Origin: Cladopsammia gracilis
Lineage: Eukaryota > Cnidaria > Anthozoa > Scleractinia > Dendrophylliidae
Assembly: GCA_022457155.1 (NCBI GenBank)
Contig: JAJGOT010000039.1
Span: forward strand, 946,001-1,010,000
Direction of reading: 5' to 3'
Length of the DNA stretch: 64,000 nt
The stretch's first letter is position 1. Each line of letters opens with the position of its first letter. The position numbers and the translations under genes are program-made. The notes beneath the pieces are model-generated. The model was not told where the DNA came from. It saw nothing but the letters and a program-made list of their open reading frames with translations, and made no database searches. This document shows positions 1 through 11,059 of this stretch, in pieces.

Positions 1-2455
1 ATGACGCAATAAGGAGACGTTTACTTAGACATTTTAAAAAGGAAATTTTGCACACATTTGCATGCCTAATTAAAACCATTGTTGTAAACTTCTAAAGCAG
101 CTTCACTAATGAAATTTTGTTCTTCTTGACAGATTAGCAAGTTTTGAACATTTCACTAGCAGATTGCATGCCTTAAATCATTTCCGTATTGCAATGGTTT
201 GTTAAAGTGTTTGAAGGTGATCAGTTTTTTGCTATTTTCATGTTTGCTGCAAAGGAGGCCACTAGTCTGACGGTCTTCAAGAGAACTTAGCTTCGCGCGG
301 CCAACTGAAAGGTAAGCACTGCTACAAAATAGAAAAAGGCCCTGATCGTCCGAGACGTCTGAAAAGTGTTTAAGCTATACACTGCCATGCAGAGTCAAAC
401 ATCGAGAGCTCCATTTATGTTGCATGCAATTAATGTGCTTCTAATGAACGTCTTCCACAAGCTATCTATAGTGATGTCTGTCTCTTGGCATAGCATTGAA
501 CTACATTTTCAAGCCCAATTTTAACCCACTGTGAATTCTTGAACTGAATGCAAATGACACTAACAAGCATATCAGTTCAGTCTATTTCTGCAACTAATAC
601 AAAACGGATTCCAGTTTGGGATGGCAGGGCTCGGAGTGTTGATGGATTGCGTTCTAAATGAGTTGCACATGTTAGGAATATGGCAATTTTACATAATTCC
701 TGTACCGACATGTTTATAAAAGCGAAGAAAATAATTGCCTTATAATCACGCAGTACCCAAGGGATATCAAACATACAAACTACAATGAGTTTGCTATAAC
801 GAGATCGTTTTTGAAGTTTAAATGGAAGTTTTCACCGTTGAACAACTTACTTAAGTTGCGTGGCCGAAGAGCAAATTTGGCAGGGGAAAATCTCTTGTTG
901 TCTTCTGCTGACGGTACCGCTATAAACTGGGTCCGGCAAAGATTGCATAAATTTCCTCCTCAATCAAAGCACGAATCGCATCTGACACGAATTAAAACAT
1001 CAAATGTTCACTAGAGTCAAAATCGTTCCCTGCGAATCTGGTATGGGTTATACTGGCAGTCGGTGCGTTGCTTCAATGTTTCTTAGCACTTCAAAACCGG
1101 AAACTTTAGAACACCTTGAATAGCAAACGGTGGCACAGGAAATTAAATCAATCTTGCGAATATAAACCTCCTCAGCCGGGCTCCTCAGTCATGCATAGGA
1201 TTATCAGATTTCATCTACACATTATCAAAGGTAAGAACAGCAACACATTACTGAAGGTTTCTTTCAAAGATATTAAAATTCAGTCAGAAAAGATTTGCGG
1301 GTAATCCAGCGCCTTAGAAATGAATTGTTGGAGTGCCTTTAAGGGCCGCAAAATTCGATTTCGAAGGTTTTTATTGAAGGTAAAAGTCGCGAAAGATCAG
1401 AAAGGCGGCATAGAATATGTAGCCTTTTGTTCCTTCTAGTCAAGAACAAAAGCTGATTGCAAATCAGTTTTAACTACGACATAAAAGCAAATGTCCGTTT
1501 TCGGCGATCAGGTTACTTGATCTTCACAATGTTTTTTATTACTCTAACTCACACGTTTCCGTTTGTTTGCGTTGTTCACTCGCGATATTCAAATTAACTT
1601 GTTATCACCATCGCACAAATTACCCGTCAAGGGGGTAATGAACATTTTTTGTAAGCTCAATGAAAAAAATACTATCTTAAACCATAGAATTGATAAGTTA
1701 AGCGAAGATTCAGTAACATTTATTTCCGATTGTCTAATTGCATTTTCTTTGCAATGAAATTTAAACAAATAAGAGTTGCGTTCGTTGACTTAGCCGACAA
1801 ACAAAACGTTTTTCAGCGTCTTCACATATACACCGGTATGTCTTTGGCTACTGTTACCACTTTCAACTTTTGTTCTCACAATTTGCATGTATTGTGCATG
1901 CATTGTGCAGTTTCTATCATCCCTGTTAATTAGAAAAATTAATAATAAGAGAATGTCCCTTCGTTCTGGTGTTTGGTGCTCATTAGGATATATCACTTTG
2001 TTAATCCCATTAGGCAAACTTTACATTTTATAATAAAAATTCATAATCCACGTTTAATTAAATCATGGTCGTATAAAATGTCTTCGCCTTTTCAAAAATA
2101 TGTCACTAACGACGGGCTCAAACAGTTTTATCAAACACTTACCGGGGGTGTCTTGAACCGACATGCTTTTCAAGATTGTGGATTGATATAAAGGTATGAA
2201 AATATATCAAGGATAAGCATTTAAAATGCGATTTCACAGTTCAAGAATTGTTTATTTTACCGCGGATCGGATTGAATAACCAGTTCGATCTTTTTCTGTT
2301 GACGTTTGATTTTCGAAGGCGACGCTATTTCACACGCGCTAAAAATATTGTCATAACTTACAAACCTCATTGCGACCTAATTTTAATAATTATTTTGAGT
2401 CAGAGGAAAAGGCAAGGACTCTGTAGGACCATATATGACCAGACCAGACATACAT
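1..2455. other. No gene recognised
   Basis: AT-rich DNA with only short open frames on both strands. I find no domain, splice chain or clear repeat boundary. Confidence 0.5.
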
Positions 2456-2473
2456 ACATATATATATATATAA

Positions 2474-2640
2474 ATATTTAAAACAGGAAAAAGACTACAC
2501 TTGTATCCCTGCAAGCCTGTTTCGTGATTGCTCACTCTTCAGGGGATTTTATAAAAAAAAAAACAAAAAAAAAACAACAAAAAAAAACAGGCTTGCAGGG
2601 ATACAAGTGTAGTCTTTTTCCTGTTTTAAATATTTATCAC
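2474..2640. repeat. Fold-back repeat between TA arrays
   Basis: Arms of about 46 bases (containing GACTACACTTGTATCCCTGC at the left, its complement at the right) enclose an A-rich loop. TA arrays lie at 2456-2472 and 2692-2717. Confidence 0.7.
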
Positions 2641-2886
2641 GCTCTACTTTATGTATTGAGCACTCTACTACGGAAAAGTCGAAACACAAATTTATATATA
2701 TATATATATATATATATACATAGCAGACCAGACAACATATGACACCGGGATATGACACCACGTTAAGGAAACCAACCCGAATTACACTGTCTTGCCTGAT
2801 AGCATGGGAAACTGAACCAGTTCTGCAATTAACGAAGCAAAGTTAACCGTTTTCTCTAATACTGGTTGGCCATGTGATTAAATGAT

Positions 2887-3019
2887 TAGACTGCGAGCAG
2901 TCTCTCTTTTTCCGCTAAAATCAGTAGGGACGAACGCAAACGCCGCTCGCTCATCACGCTATTTTTTTGCGTTCGTCCCTACTGACTTTAGCGGAAAAAG
3001 AGAGACTTCTCGCAGTCTA
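2887..3019. mobile_element. Fold-back MITE with 9-bp target duplication (Mutator-like)
   Basis: Arms of about 50 bases (TAGACTGCGAGCAGTCTCTC and its near complement) around a 26-base loop; direct repeat TTAAATGAT at 2878-2886 and 3020-3028. A 9-bp duplication with long inverted arms is typical of Mutator-type elements. Confidence 0.75.
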
Positions 3020-3029
3020 TTAAATGATC

Positions 3030-4722
3030 AAATCAGTTCACCAACAACTTTTTCAAGCGAAATGTTCTAACATTTCGTTGTATAGGACCCTTAATGCTTT
3101 AACCATATTAAAACAAACACTACCAAATTGGCAAATCGGGCCGGAGCAGACTGAGTGAATATCGATTAAAAATTCAATTATATGTCTTATGAATGCATAC
3201 GCAGTGTGAAAAAAGTGCTTATTCATTAATGGGAAAAGCACCATTGAACTCGAATCTAATCAGTCCTTTTGTTAACACAAAAGAACTGATTATCACGTTC
3301 GAATTTCGTGGTGGTTGTCCTGTGGTTCATGTGCAGTAAAATTTGAGATATTTTGGTAGACGGTCTTCCAAACGGCAGCCCCTATTGTTTTTTTTTTTTC
3401 AGGAGCTCATTTCCGCCGGAAATTCCTTCGAACGCGTGTCCATAATCTGTGATTACTGCTAGTTTAAAAGTCAATTTAGTTTTCGGTTACGACTGTCATG
3501 ACAGTAATAAGCTCCTGGTCACAGCGATCGACAAAAAAATGAACGTTTTCGTATTCCTTTCGTTTAAATAAAAAAAAATGAACGTCTTCGTATTCCTTTC
3601 GTTAAAATCCTTTGATTTGAGCAGAGTGTTGTGGTTCTGAATGAAATCCTTAAAATCCTACTTCGTGACGAATCAAATAAAGGCTACTAAGTAATTCTTT
3701 AACGTGATCCTGTTTCGTTCATGAATTTTACAAAGAGAAATTTCGTCCTTTCGTCCTTCGTCCTTTTGACTGCCGCCTTTTCATCAGCGAGTTTTTTGCA
3801 GCTATGGTCATAGCTGCGCGAATGTTAAGTGATCTTACATTTTTAGACTAATCCCATTTGAAACTTATAGAGCCTCGACCTGGTTCCCAGGGTCACTCCA
3901 GAGAGACCCTGGGAACGAGGTTCATAGAGCCTTTTAGAGCCCTCGGGAGAGGAGAGGTTTTTTTTTCGCTGTCTTTCTTTTCGTTCTCAAGCCCGTTTTC
4001 TAGTGCTTTTGTTAGACTCTAATTCTCTTTGTTTCAGCATTAAGAAAAGTACTAGGTATTTCCTAAAAAAGTAGTAATCGGTGGGTTGGCCAAATTCTTC
4101 GTGGATTTTGCAAGGAAACTTCTCTTTGTTTTTGTACAGAACTCTGAAAAAAACCCTGATCATCTATGTTTAGACATGTATTCTGAGGACATATCAGCTG
4201 GAACGCCTAAAAAGCGCGTTTAATTCGGGAGTTAAAGCTAAGGGTCAAGAGCGAAATACATGAGAACATGATATCAGCCAAAGAAGTTCATTTTCTTTCA
4301 ATGACTGTTTAGCTTTGAATTACCATTGAAACAAGAAATTAAATTTTGATTACTTTTGGGAATTTGGGTTAGCGTCTTTAGACACATTATGCATACAGTG
4401 TATACAGCAAAACGTCAATAGCAAAATGTCAGTAGATTAGTTTTAACCGGCCATCAGTTTGCTTTTCTCAGTTGAACAAAGGGAGACACTACAAGAGTCG
4501 TAACTTTATCAGTGTTGTGCTGTTTTCATTTAAATAGCCTCTTAAGTTCGCACCGATATAATCCAATTCAGCAGCATTGCATTCATTTGGTCTGCGACGT
4601 GACCCCAGTTTTACTTTGTCTTTCTCAGAGTACATCGGTTAGAATCTCAGGCCTCCACAAAAGGTTCGCACATTTAAATCAAAGATCCATCGCCGCTGTC
4701 AGATCTGTTTGAAAGTTTTACA
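3030..4722. other. Region upstream of gene A
   Basis: Holds the 3340-3475 repeat, a tandem GAACGT(T/C)TTCGTATTCCTTTCGTT duplication in two pieces near 3542-3604, and a hairpin with arms CCCAGGGTC/GACCCTGGG near 3887-3914. The promoter or 5' untranslated exons of gene A should lie here, but I cannot place them. Confidence 0.45.
3340..3475. repeat. Interspersed repeat, inverted copy at 39980-40125
   Basis: Shares TGGTAGACGGTCTTCCAAA, TTTCCGCCGGAA, TTCCTTCGAACGCGT and CTGATTACTGCTAGT-like blocks with the other copy in opposite orientation. Confidence 0.7.
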
Positions 4723-4823
4723 ATGTCCGAGGTCATTGATCTGGAGGATATGGACTATGACGGCATATACGACGAGGAGGGTGATCATATGGGATCGCCA
4801 GATAGAAACTCCACCTCAGATGG
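4723..4823 (+). CDS. Gene A exon 1
   Basis: Codes for 33 residues, mostly Asp and Glu, and ends in phase 2 at a strong donor (GG|GTAAGT). Confidence 0.68.
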
Positions 4824-6046
4824 GTAAGTTGTAGCGGCTACGAGCACCAGTCTAGCGGCCTCTTTTGTTTTGAATGAGGAGAAAAAGCATGCGAACGGAA
4901 TGATCGAACGTAAAATAGAACGTTAGATGGGCATAATTGCATGCTACCATCTATCAACAAAAGGGGTCAAAGAAAAGGCCATAATGAAAATTGCTATCAA
5001 ATGCCAAACTACCGATGTTTTTGTCTGCCAACTAAAAATCACTCTCCAGTACGTCCCAGAGAAACACTTGCCTTTTGACGATTCAATTCCGGTAGGTTCG
5101 CGTTCCTCTAATTAAAAAAAAAGATGGCGTCGTTTGTCATTATTTTCGTTTGTCAGTCATTTGTCGTTATTTTTCTTTTCCGCTTTCTCATTCAAATTCA
5201 AAATAATTACCAAGGAGAATTCCAAGAAATAAGTATTATCAGAATGAGAACAACAACGAAGCAAAAGTCTTTTATGAAATAACATATTTTACCCTCTTTA
5301 TTCCAGGAAAACAGGCCAACAACCACGATTGATAACAATCAAGTCTTACACTGAAATATGTATAGAGGCTGGGGAGTAAGTATATGCATAGTTTAGAAAG
5401 CATACTTGACCCCAGTGGGAGAGGAAATAACTTAGGTTATCAGCAAAAATATCAGTAGTTAAAATGCAACTACAACTGTCCAATATCCTAATTACACGTG
5501 AGTGAAGACGAAGTTTCCATCTAAAGGCGGGGGTTCGAGGCTTGATCTCTACCATTTTGCTTTTCCTAAATAGACAAGAAACTTTGCCCATCAATATAAT
5601 GCTGGAGGTAACAATGCAATGGACTATCATCCCATCCGGGGGAGGGGGGGGGGGGGGGGGGGGGGGGTAGAAATACGTGTAGTGCTCAGTAGCTTGTGAT
5701 TTTAATCCACTGAAACCGGAGATAACAGTCCGTGAATGATTCTGAACAGGGTTTTGTCAAGCGACCGTTAGTACAGTTGTCTGCTTACGAGAGTGTCCGC
5801 TCAAAAAAATTAGAAGGCGCACTGTTTTTTCGTTCATTTTCTTTAATTCCTTTCCACCTTAACATTTACATGGCAATGTTTACAAAAATATACTTATATA
5901 TGAAATAAATCATATATGAACTGCGGAAATGAAATCAAATGAAGTATGATCCTCGCAGTTGTGAACGCAATTAAAGTAATTGCGAAAAGAAGCCTGAAAA
6001 AAAAAATTCAGGACTTCAAGGGGGTTCGATACCGGTGCGATGCTCT

Positions 6047-6081
<35 letters not shown>

Positions 6082-7442
6082 AGGTCAATTGTAGGTTCAT
6101 ATGTTCCCGTGAAAGGAGTGAGTGTGAAATGAGATATATGAAATAAATCATATATGAACTGCGGAAATGAAATCAAATGAAGAATGATCCTTTGATTTCA
6201 TTTCCGCAGTTCATATATGATTTATTTCATATATATCATTTCACACTCACTCCTTTCACGGGAACATATGAACCTACAATTGACCTGACCTACAATTGAC
6301 AATTTGGTCAGTGGCTTCATAACTCAGTTGGTAGAGCATCGCACCGGTATCGCGTGGTCACGGGTTCGAACCCCGTTGAAGTCCTGAATTTTTTTTCAGG
6401 CTTCTTTTCGCAATTGCTTAAATTGCGTTCACAACTGCGAGGATCATTCTTCATTTGATATGTATTTTCATTCATGCTGTTTGTTTTTTTCTCAGTTCTC
6501 CCGCGTCGGAAGAATCTTCCCCGAGAGTAAAACCAAAGTTCAAACAAGACACAAAGATTAAAGACTCCAATAATAATAACAAACTATCTGAGCCAACACC
6601 AGACAAAACGAGAAGGTTCTCGAGGCCCAAGGCAAAATTCCCTAAAAGCAAGGATAAGGTGAACGTATGGACCAAGCAGGGCAAGGCGGGGGTGAAAAAG
6701 AGAGAAAAAGTGCCATGCTGGTTGGTCGTGTTTGTTTTCTGTTGCGGTGTTAGCAAGGAACATCAGTGGTATAGCTTGCTAGGAAAAGGTGAGGTTTTTT
6801 GTCATTGTTATATCGGTCATTTTTTTTTTCCATTTTCCATTTTATGTCGCACTTTTAGATGAGCAATTTTTGCCGCGCGCAACCTGCATCTTCAAATCGC
6901 GTCTGTAAACTAACGGCAATTTCAGTGCAATTTGTCGCGTGATGTCAAAGAAGTTTCGAACACGTTCGAAACCTGATGCAACTTGGCGGCGATTTTTGGA
7001 AAAAAGAATTAACTCGCAATCCGTTCGCTTTGCTTTGCGTGTTCGCTAAACCAACTAAAAGCCGCGCTCGTTTTCCCCCGTTCGCTAAACCAATAACATT
7101 GCTTCCTTGCAATTCGTTTGTTGTTTTGGTTACTTGTATTCCTAGTCGCTTCATGCTTTGGATAAGCGATGCTCCTTTTGAGCCTTCCTATTTGGCTGAA
7201 AATTAACAATATTTACTTCCCTCCCCTCAGGTGTATTCCTGGCATTCTTCATGTCTGTTGTGTACCTCGTGGCCTGTTTAACTGTTCTTCCTATCGTCAT
7301 CATCGCCGCGGCAGTGGGTGCGGTGTTTTTTGGAGCTGGTTTGGTGTCGCACCTCGCATTTTCATCCAAGAAAGTTGGCGTTTCTTTCGACGAAGATGGT
7401 GATACTTCTTGTATCGGGGCAGTTTGGGGGTCCTGGGTCTAG
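4723..7442 (+). CDS. Gene A: small membrane protein of an unassigned local family (3 exons, 201 aa)
   Basis: Exons 4723-4823, 6496-6788 and 7231-7442 join in frame (GT-AG introns, phases 2 and 1) to a 201-residue protein. The product begins with a very acidic stretch (MSEVIDLEDMDYDGIYDEEG), continues with a Lys/Arg/Ser/Pro-rich basic region of about 80 residues, then a short hydrophobic Cys-containing run (CWLVVFVFCC), the box WYSLLGKG, and a long hydrophobic segment of about 45 residues that could cross the membrane once or twice. There is no signal peptide. The box and the phase-1 intron that cuts its last Gly codon match genes B and C in this window, so I regard the three as one family; the N-terminal half is unlike theirs. 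I do not recognise the family and assign no function. The start is the first ATG of an open exon with a good GGGTAAGT donor. Upstream non-coding exons are possible; a pyrimidine tract and AG lie near 4636. Confidence 0.72.
5644..5667 (+). repeat. Pure G run (24)
   Basis: Uninterrupted G in gene A intron 1. Comparable runs: 7752-7765, 21435-21452, 29644-29663, 50771-50793, 52409-52425; C runs at 11158-11172 and 30383-30394. Confidence 0.95.
5890..6455. repeat. Large palindrome of a tRNA-derived repeat in gene A intron 1
   Basis: Two inverted copies of about 270 bases meet near 6188. Each has a tRNA-like block, an AATTGCG hairpin and the stretch ATATATGAAATAAATCATAT. The left tRNA-like block has lost about 16 internal bases. 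The right arm ends some 40 bases before exon 2 of gene A. Confidence 0.8.
6313..6383 (+). repeat. tRNA-like block (SINE head), Thr-like but defective
   Basis: Seven-base acceptor pairing (GGCTTCA with TGAAGTC), a D arm (CTCAGTTGGTAGAG) and a T arm (ACGGGTTCGAACCCCGT) are intact, but no proper 5-bp anticodon stem or T33 can be drawn around ACCGGTATC. I read it as a tRNA-derived SINE head rather than a working tRNA gene. Confidence 0.6.
6496..6788 (+). CDS. Gene A exon 2
   Basis: Preceded by a T-rich tract and CTCAG. Codes for the basic linker, the short Cys-containing hydrophobic run and the WYSLLGKG box, and ends in phase 1 at AAG|GTGAGG. A large tRNA-derived palindrome ends about 40 bases upstream. 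Confidence 0.72.
7231..7442 (+). CDS. Gene A exon 3 (membrane segment and stop)
   Basis: Preceded by CTCCCCTCAG. The hydrophobic stretch VFLAFFMSVVYLVACL and what follows runs to about residue 175, then a short tail with DEDGD and a TAG stop. Confidence 0.72.
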
Positions 7443-8014
7443 TTCCTCGAAATTAGTTTCCAGGCAACCTTTTGAGATCAAATTGAATTCTGAGAGCATA
7501 TCAAGCAGCAATAATGTGTCGCCTGATTTGGGATTTACTGGGTGAAAACTGGTCCACCACAAGAATTAACGAAAACTGTTGTTTATGTTTTTCAAATGAC
7601 TGTCAAGGGACCTCATAAGGCCGATAGGAACTTTGCTCTTTGGCAATTCGGGATTGAACCGAACCTGAAAACAATGAGCACAACTGGAAAGTACTGCTGA
7701 CAAACATCCGCTGGAATAGTCACATCCGCCTTTAGGGCGTGGGCGGGGCACGGGGGGGGGGGGGGTACTCTCATACTCTCATATAAAATCTATATACGCA
7801 TGTGAAGGTTATGGTCAAGCAGTCGAGTCTGGCATGGGGTATAGAATTCAGAGAGTTTTAGTCTAGAATTGGGTATCATTTACCGGGAAACAGATCAGTG
7901 TTTTGTGACCGCGTAGAACCGTACTGCCGATGAACACCCACCACAAATCGTATAATTTGTTTGTTGATATTGCAATTATTCCACCTGAGAACAGGATCAA
8001 CAATACAAAATCGT
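7443..8014. other. Downstream of gene A
   Basis: Likely includes the 3' untranslated part of gene A; a G run is at 7752-7765. No further gene seen. The nearest AATAAA is at 8139-8144. Confidence 0.4.
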
Positions 8015-8300
8015 TTTGTAACTAGGTGTAACCAGAAACCCACAAGTCGGTTGAAACGTGCAACTGTCTCTTGTACGCTTCAAAACGAGCTTCCAATTAT
8101 TTAATTTGCTAAGAAGTTGTTACAGCCATATTTGGAAAATAAAGATAAGAATATTAACCAATCAATTCGCTAGAACAACTTGCTTCCAATCTCGAGGTAC
8201 CGAGGGGTTTCCAAATATGGTACTAAGCAAAAAATGAAACTGTGAATGCGCGTTACACGTTTCAACCCACTTATGGGTTTCTGGTATAACTTAATTCTTA
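8015..8300. repeat. Fold-back repeat
   Basis: Left arm (TAACCAGAAACCCACAAG, then GGTTGAAACGTG) and right arm (CACGTTTCAACC near 8255, then GGGTTTCTGG) are inverted and imperfect. No ORF. Confidence 0.6.
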
Positions 8301-9543
8301 TACAATAACGACTTGACTACAAAATAGCTCAAGTATAATTTCACAATCGTAATCTACTTACTTCCGTGGCGGGCCGTTGACTGGTTAGCCTGATTCAGGT
8401 TATCTTAATAGACTTGGTACGTTAATGATATATATGAAATAAATCATATATGGACTTGGTACGGGTAAGCAAAACAAAACGGGACCTAATTTTTTCTGAA
8501 ATTGATTAACTGGCTGAAATCGGGTGTTTCTTGGTATTGCGGAAGCCATTGTTGGTTAGCTTTTGTGTTGTGGGTATTGTTCAGTGTCTTTTGAAAATTT
8601 TGTTTTACGTCATTTGGTAATCACACCATCAGCAACACCAAGAAACTACCCTGAAATTTGACTTAAAGTGCAAAAGCTTAAATGTCAGTCAATGTTTTTT
8701 ATCCTTTAATTAAATCAATGTTCTAAATCGCGTGGCTCTCAATCATCTTTAAGAAATGGATAAACAAACAGTAATCACGTTACAAAGCCATCACTGTGCG
8801 AAATTTTAGTTTATGTAAATATCATTTGGAACGTAGATTTGTGCAATCCAAATTGAACATTTAAATACATTTATAATTTTATTAAGTACTTTTATTTATT
8901 AATTAAATGTCTGTAAATTAACCGTAGTAATTCGGTAATATAAAGATATTACAGTAATTAGAAACATTGTTGTTCGGTCCCTAAATATCAGTAAATTTTA
9001 TCACCAAGTCATATTTGTGTGATGAAAATTTTGCACATTTGTATTTAAGTACTAAAAGGTGACAACTAATTAGTTATTTATTAATAAAATGTCTGTAAAT
9101 AAACCGTAATGATTTAGTAATATAGATAATTACAAACATTTGTGTCTTAAATCATTCGGTCAATTAATGAACTAATTATGCGTTATCAGCCAGCCGTAGC
9201 TGTACATAGAAGACATCCTGCGTCGTGACCGTACAGAACTTATCAAACAACGCAACAAATCAGAACTCAAAAAACACGCAACCGGTGCCATACGCGGAAA
9301 AATAGGCTTAAACCACACCCATTTTCGGTCGTTTTGGTTTTCATCCTAAATCAGTTATCAAGAAAGAACACATTTGTTGGGATTTATTAGAGCGTGATGT
9401 AGTTGGTGTTATAATACTTTTGCTTAAGTTTTTGTTGTATCTACAAAAAACGACGCTCTTAATTTTACTTTTACAAAATGACGGACTGTTGAGCGTTTGA
9501 AAGGAATCATTTTCTAAACTAAATCTTATTTACTGATTAATAT

Positions 9544-9594
9544 TATGCAAATTAGCTGAGTGCACATTCAATGTGCACTCAGCTAATTTGCATA
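9544..9594. repeat. Perfect 25-bp-arm hairpin with two octamer motifs
   Basis: Arms are exactly complementary around a single C at 9569; each arm contains ATGCAAAT, the classic POU/Oct octamer. A second copy is at 9689-9741. Confidence 0.85.
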
Positions 9595-9688
9595 AGTAAC
9601 CTAACGCCATTGTACTTCACCTTGCAGTTTTATAAAGACCGGGTGAGTACCGCTAAAGATGACAATGTTGAAAGATGATGATAATTAC

Positions 9689-9741
9689 TTATGCAAATTA
9701 GCTGAGTGCACATTAAATGTGCACTCAGCTAGTTTGCATAA
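9689..9741. repeat. Second copy of the octamer hairpin
   Basis: Same sequence as 9544-9594 with two substitutions (the right-arm octamer is altered by an A to G change). The 95 bases between the copies are unique. Confidence 0.8.
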
Positions 9742-10329
9742 TAAAATTAAAACACTTTCAAGCTCGTCATGGAGGCTGCCCTTCTCAAAATTCTAGCTGA
9801 CTTTTTCCGTAGCCAAAACGACGTTTTTATCCCTCAGAAAAATTAGTCACTATAATTTCTCCACAGTTAAAAAAACACATATTCAAACACATATTCCACT
9901 ACGATCCGTTGTGTTCCATTAAATGATTACGGTAATGATTTGATTGCGCACCCGGGACGCTTATTCACTTGGTAGATCAAGGGAGGGCGCTTATTAGAGC
10001 TTCTTTGACAAAAACACGCGAGCGCGAAAAAGCACTTTAATGAACAATAACAAGAAAAATGTACAATTCGCGTAGTCAGAACAACGGTAACAACGGTTCG
10101 CACAGTCAAAATATAATTCGCTATTCTTTGAAAAATCACTTTAATGAACAACCGTCAAGGGGGCGCTTCATGACAGAATCACCAGAGCCATTACAATATG
10201 GAGTATACAGAGCGACTCCCAGAGCAACTGATTCTTCTTCTGGTTCGTCAGTATTAGAAAGGAGGAGCGTATGGAAAGGAGAGCGCTAAATCAAATCATT
10301 ACGACGACGGTCAATCGAAACCGTTCTGA

Positions 10330-10870
10330 TAACTTTTCTTTATTATTCGACATAGCATTCTAGAGTGCAAATACGCATCAAAACGAGTGCAAATATTATG
10401 TACTTATTGACTAAGTGGAAGGCCCGACCTAACTTAGTCAATAAGTATTTTATCATATGACCGATTTGGAGACAAAATTATTTGAAATTTTAAGGCGCGA
10501 GGCCGTCCGCTTTTGTAGTAGGGCCGTACGGCTTATTCCAGCCCCGTTCGCGCAAATGCGTAAGCCCTCATACGGGACTTTCATCAATAGATTTGCAAAG
10601 CCGAAAAGATCCGCAGGGCCGTACGGGTCATATGATAAGACACGTTATTACTCTCTTCTGACCGCGCGCTAGGAAAAACAGTTTCAAAAACTTAGTTTTA
10701 GGAGAAGATTACTGTCGTATAATAAACAATTAATTCAGCGAAAAGTTGTATTATACGGCTGGGCATTTTTACTCGTCAGTATTTTTTTCTCGCCTAAAGG
10801 CTCGAAAAAAAAACCATAAAAACTGACTCGTAAAAATACTCAGCCGTATTACACAATTTCGCGCTGAATA
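10330..10870. repeat. Interspersed repeat with second copy at 29150-29455
   Basis: Shares ATTCGACATAGCATTCTAGA, GAGAAGATTACTGTCGTATA and ACGGCTGGGCATTTTTACTC with the second copy. It has an inverted end pair around a GCCTAAAGGC centre (10740-10850) and an extra hairpin at 10395-10449 (TACTTATTGACTAAGT). Confidence 0.7.
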
Positions 10871-10898
10871 ACCTCTATGTATTGCGGGCACTTCATGT

Positions 10899-11059
10899 TT
10901 ACGCCCTGAATAGTGGGCGATCTGACTCGTCATCGTTATTTCTACAGCAGCCCAGCGGATAACAGATGCACAAACAAACGAGGTAAAGGATTAAAAATGG
11001 CAGGATAATGACCCCGACAACCAAATAAAACAGGAGAAGAATCGGAATCCAGCAACAAC
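10899..11059 (-). CDS. Gene B exon 3 (membrane segment, Cys cluster, stop)
   Basis: Acceptor TTATTTTGCAG. First two bases complete the Gly codon of the GKG box; then 52 codons and TAA. Confidence 0.75.

Noticed and set aside
6472..6756. Minus-strand open frame opposite gene A exon 2
   Set aside because: It is the shadow of exon 2, which has proper splice sites and matches the local gene family.
10059..10289. 76-codon open frame rich in Asn and Ser
   Set aside because: Part of the sequence is shared with repeat DNA near 43780-43840; no protein feature supports it.
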